From Glycine soja (lineage: Eukaryota; Streptophyta; Magnoliopsida; Fabales; Fabaceae): a DNA stretch of 64,000 nt. The notes under the pieces are model-generated. The model ran no database searches. It had not been told where the DNA came from and saw only the letters and a program-made list of their open reading frames with translations. How positions within the stretch are numbered: position 1 is the stretch's first letter; each line of letters opens with the position of its first letter. The DNA lies in NCBI RefSeq assembly GCF_004193775.1, contig NC_041004.1:35302411-35366410 (forward strand), given 5' to 3'. Positions 61,102-64,000 of the stretch are shown here, in pieces. A program made the translations under genes and the position numbers.

Positions 61102-62492
61102 GCAAAATTAAAATTGCAAAAGTCCATGGACAAGCAGAAAAGGAATGTTATTCCACTCGAACCAAGACATAACTTGACTTGTTGACTAAAATTATCAATG
61201 TTGACACCTGGTTAAATGGATCATACTTTGATAAAAATGATTAGACATGCTTGTATAGCCATGATTATAGTCATGGTTTTGACGGCCACATTAAAACTTG
61301 AAAAGTAAGTAATCAAAAGTAAGCATAAGGAAAAACACTAAAATTATGAATGCTGACAGCTAATTAAATGCACTAAATTGATTAGACTTGCATTTATAAC
61401 CATTATTATACCTATGCTTTGGCGCCATCGATAAGAAATATGATATCGAAAATGTTATGCATGGAAGAATTAGGATGTCAAGGTAAAGAGAAATTTCTTT
61501 TTTACTTGTTTTATTAATTGTACATCATATTGAGACATATGATGAAAGATGCAGTAAATTTATCAAATATCCGATTCTGCATTTGCGAAAGCAAAATCAA
61601 GCAAAAAATGCTATCTAAATTAACAAATCATGCTAAACGATGATTGATAATAAAGAAACACTTAATTACATATCATTGATGATCCAAGATCATGTTTCTC
61701 AACATTCCAAAGCTGATACTTTTGTCTTGGTGTGTATATTCTGCTGCTAGAAAATTAATCAGATATGAATGCTGATTTAGTTGTGCTAGTGATCAATATT
61801 TCCTGATCATCATTCCTAACATTTTAATTTGTTTCCCGTGAATACTTTGTGCTCAGGCAATTAAGGATGCACAACATAAAATCAGATGAATTAATCAGAT
61901 ATTAATGGTGATTTAGTTGTGCTACTGATCAATATTTCGTGGTCATTATTTCTAATATTTTAATTTGTTTCCCATGAATACTTTCTGCTTAGACAATTAA
62001 AGATGCACACCTTAAAATCAGATGGTTTAATGGTCGGTTAAAACTTTAATTGAACTTTAACTCATCATCATTGTGAAGAACATGTTTTCTGAACTTTCTG
62101 TCTGGCAATCTCTAATTTTTATTTTCAAATCTTACTTGTTCTATCTCTCACGATATATTTCAATTCATAACATTTGCATAGCTCGATTTCTTTAAAGATG
62201 GCTTTATAACCATTAATATAAGCATGATCTGTCGATAGTTATTTTAACAATTGAACAAATAAGGATTTTGAAATATAGTGCAATAGTTAAGGTGACATCG
62301 GATAAGCCATAAAACTAAAATGCCAGGATACTCGCATACAAAATAAGATTAAAATTTAAACAAAAGTTCTGATCAGAGTTCAAAAGCAACACCACCACAA
62401 CAGAAATAAGGTAGAAGCCAATGTACAATATACAAATACCAAGGGGGGAAAAATTGTTCAACACAACTTGGAAACAACCAAATGCACTAAAT
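61102..62492. other. Spacer between RepHel and the RPA-like gene
   Basis: I see no exon here. 61740-61930 contains a diverged direct duplication: ATCAGATATKAATGSTGATTTAG blocks at about 61757 and 61898. The Rep/helicase promoter should lie in this region. Confidence 0.5.
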
Positions 62493-64000
62493 TCAGGCAT
62501 GTTTTTTTAATTTGTTGGATGAAAGCTGTGTAGGTGAAATTTGAGAGATCCCTGGTTCATCATCACAATCCTGAAATGTCTGCCGCTTTGTAAGCATCAA
62601 GGGGAGTCCAAGCAGGGGATCATGATCTGCTGTCACAGAGAGGGATTGCTAGATAAAACAAATGGCAATCAATAAGTTGAATGCTAAGTTGAAAGTCATG
62701 AAGTGTCAAAATGCAAGAATTGCAAGAAAGATCATATTTAAAAATGAGAGCAGTTATCAAAACTCACAGATTCATGTTGAGCAGAATGATTCGAATCAGA
62801 AACCGGGATATCCATTTTTGAAGATGTCTGAATAAGACATACATTGAAGATAACACAACCCATGGAAAATAGATAAATATGAATAGAATACATACTTTCC
62901 ACAATAGTTAATGTCAAATAACTTGCATTGAACATTACCTCAGCATCAGCTAGCGTATCCATCACAACATTTATAAAGCTCGAGTCAGCTGAACACTTCA
63001 AAACAACAGAATTCCTGAACTTGGGTTGCACCTTTATCTTGAAAGCAAGTTCATGACCCAGCAACTTATCAAGTGCTTGGGGTGAAGCATTCAAATCAAC
63101 ATCACCATCCTTGTTCAAAGAGAATAATTGTATTACACAAACAAAAAATAACATATCAAACATAAACAGTTACGGTTGAATCCAAAAACTCACTTCAATT
63201 TTAAGCTTACTAACTGCATCAGCTGATTGCCCAATTAATTCACTGCATTCACGGTCCCAAAGCAAGAATTTTGTGCTTTCATTTCCCTGGTTGATCATCA
63301 CCTCAAGCCTATACCTACCACCATATGCACCAATAGTCAAAAAATGATGAAGGCATAAAAAATACACAACATTTTAAAAGATCACAATCACCTAAGCACA
63401 GCTTCCTTATTGTATTTGCTGCATACACATGTAAAGGGCGTCATCTCTGCATCACTTTTTTTATGGCACTCAATGCAAGTTGTATAACACCATGAATGAT
63501 TGTCCAGAACAATCCTAGTAATTGTGCCAACAGTGACACAAACAATTTCCTGCATGAAACAGCATAGACATCAAATAAAAAACTTCAGATAATGCACGAC
63601 AAAGAATTAAAATCTATATAAGATCATTACTTCAGAGATGGTGTTAATCTCAGCAATAGTCTTTGCCTCAGCCTTGCCAAAGAATGATTCTTTTGATGAT
63701 AATTGGATAGAACCTGAAAGTTGTGTACTCCCTTCACCATGGGATTTAAAACCTGACCGGGGCTCAATGCCCAACTCTGCAAGCCTACAAATATACAATG
63801 AACAACAAAAATAAGACAAAAAATAATCAACATATATTACATAACACATACAAAAAATACCGTTCATTGAATTCTTGAATCTCCATCACAGGCTGGTTAA
63901 TAATTAACTTTGAAGCCTTGAAAGAATTGTTGATCGATGCAGAATAAGATCCTAAATCATTTAAAAAATAGAACCATAACATGCAATAGCATAAACAGAC
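62493..64000 (-). CDS. RPA1-like single-strand DNA-binding protein of the Helitron (3' part)
   Basis: Expected to bind single-stranded DNA during rolling-circle transposition. Seven exons are visible: 63861-63951, 63631-63784, 63392-63549, 63194-63314, 62939-63109, 62768-62827, 62493-62648. All have GT-AG borders and matching phases, ending KLKKHA-stop. The replication factor A C-terminal domain is recognisable: VGTITRIV, a zinc ribbon with CIEC and CVC, then RLEVMINQGNESTKFLLWDR and SADAVSKLKIE. N-terminal OB folds would lie beyond the window. No stop or frameshift appears in these 270 codons, in contrast to the Rep/helicase gene next to it. The acidic tail (DCDDEPGISQISPTQ) is typical of Helitron-borne copies. 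Confidence 0.85.

Larger units (their letters stand above)
51386..64000 (-). mobile_element. Helitron rolling-circle transposon, 3' end in window, 5' end beyond it
   Basis: On the minus strand the element ends CCCGTGCATGCGCACGAG (a hairpin), then TTACCGACTAG, followed by host T at 51385: the CTAG terminus before T and the preceding hairpin are the Helitron 3' signature. Inside are a Helitron Rep/helicase gene with HUH and SF1 helicase motifs and an RPA1-like gene, the standard plant Helitron pair, plus a B3-domain gene near the 3' end. At least 12.6 kb is in the window. The 5' TC terminus should lie beyond 64000. Confidence 0.85.

Overview
This is nuclear DNA of a legume, most likely soybean or a close Glycine relative. 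It is AT-rich, plant-spliced (GT-AG introns) and dense with soybean-type transposons. The one clear host metabolic gene is a 2,3-oxidosqualene cyclase of the beta-amyrin synthase type, in triterpene/saponin biosynthesis. The organism call is an inference from sequence style and protein resemblance, not from a database search.

Layout. 1-570 is the end of a CACTA transposon, followed by unclassified repeats. From 2574 to 35503, on the minus strand, lies a 16-exon oxidosqualene cyclase. Every exon junction I checked keeps frame and the exons add up to 762 residues. Its intron 2 is about 25.3 kb because two elements sit in it. The first is an 18.2-kb CACTA element (9436-27675, 3-bp target duplication AGA). 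The second is a 5.8-kb Copia retrotransposon (28572-34348, 5-bp target duplication TTTAT). The CACTA element holds a TNP2-type transposase, a second gene ending in a Ulp1-type cysteine peptidase domain, two back-to-back inverted duplications of an unknown gene fragment, and a nest of at least six LINE insertions, one with a (CA)n expansion inside its reverse transcriptase.

Upstream of the cyclase are a near-perfect 300-bp inverted repeat (36442-37160), a possible solo LTR, a decayed Pong-like (PIF/Harbinger) element with both of its genes, and a tandem duplication. Next comes a plus-strand pseudogene of a UBP12/13-type ubiquitin protease that keeps only exons 1-2 and the catalytic-histidine exon. 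45467-51088 has no supported gene apart from one MITE.

From 51386 to the right edge the window lies in a large minus-strand Helitron. Its 3' end (hairpin plus CTAG before a host T) is at 51386; the 5' end is outside the window. In transcription order it carries an RPA1-like gene (open as far as visible), a Rep/helicase pseudogene broken by nonsense codons, frameshifts and a roughly 1-kb LTR-like insertion, and an intact four-exon gene for a small protein with two B3-like domains. A short one-finger C2H2 ORF abuts the Helitron insertion site.

The most notable observations are the intact cyclase frame around a 25-kb transposon-filled intron, with changes at two usually conserved active-site positions; the RPA-RepHel-B3 Helitron cargo; a palindrome with compensatory changes near the 3' end of every LINE copy; the double inverted gene capture in the CACTA element; and the uniform TAG nonsense codons in the CACTA peptidase gene.
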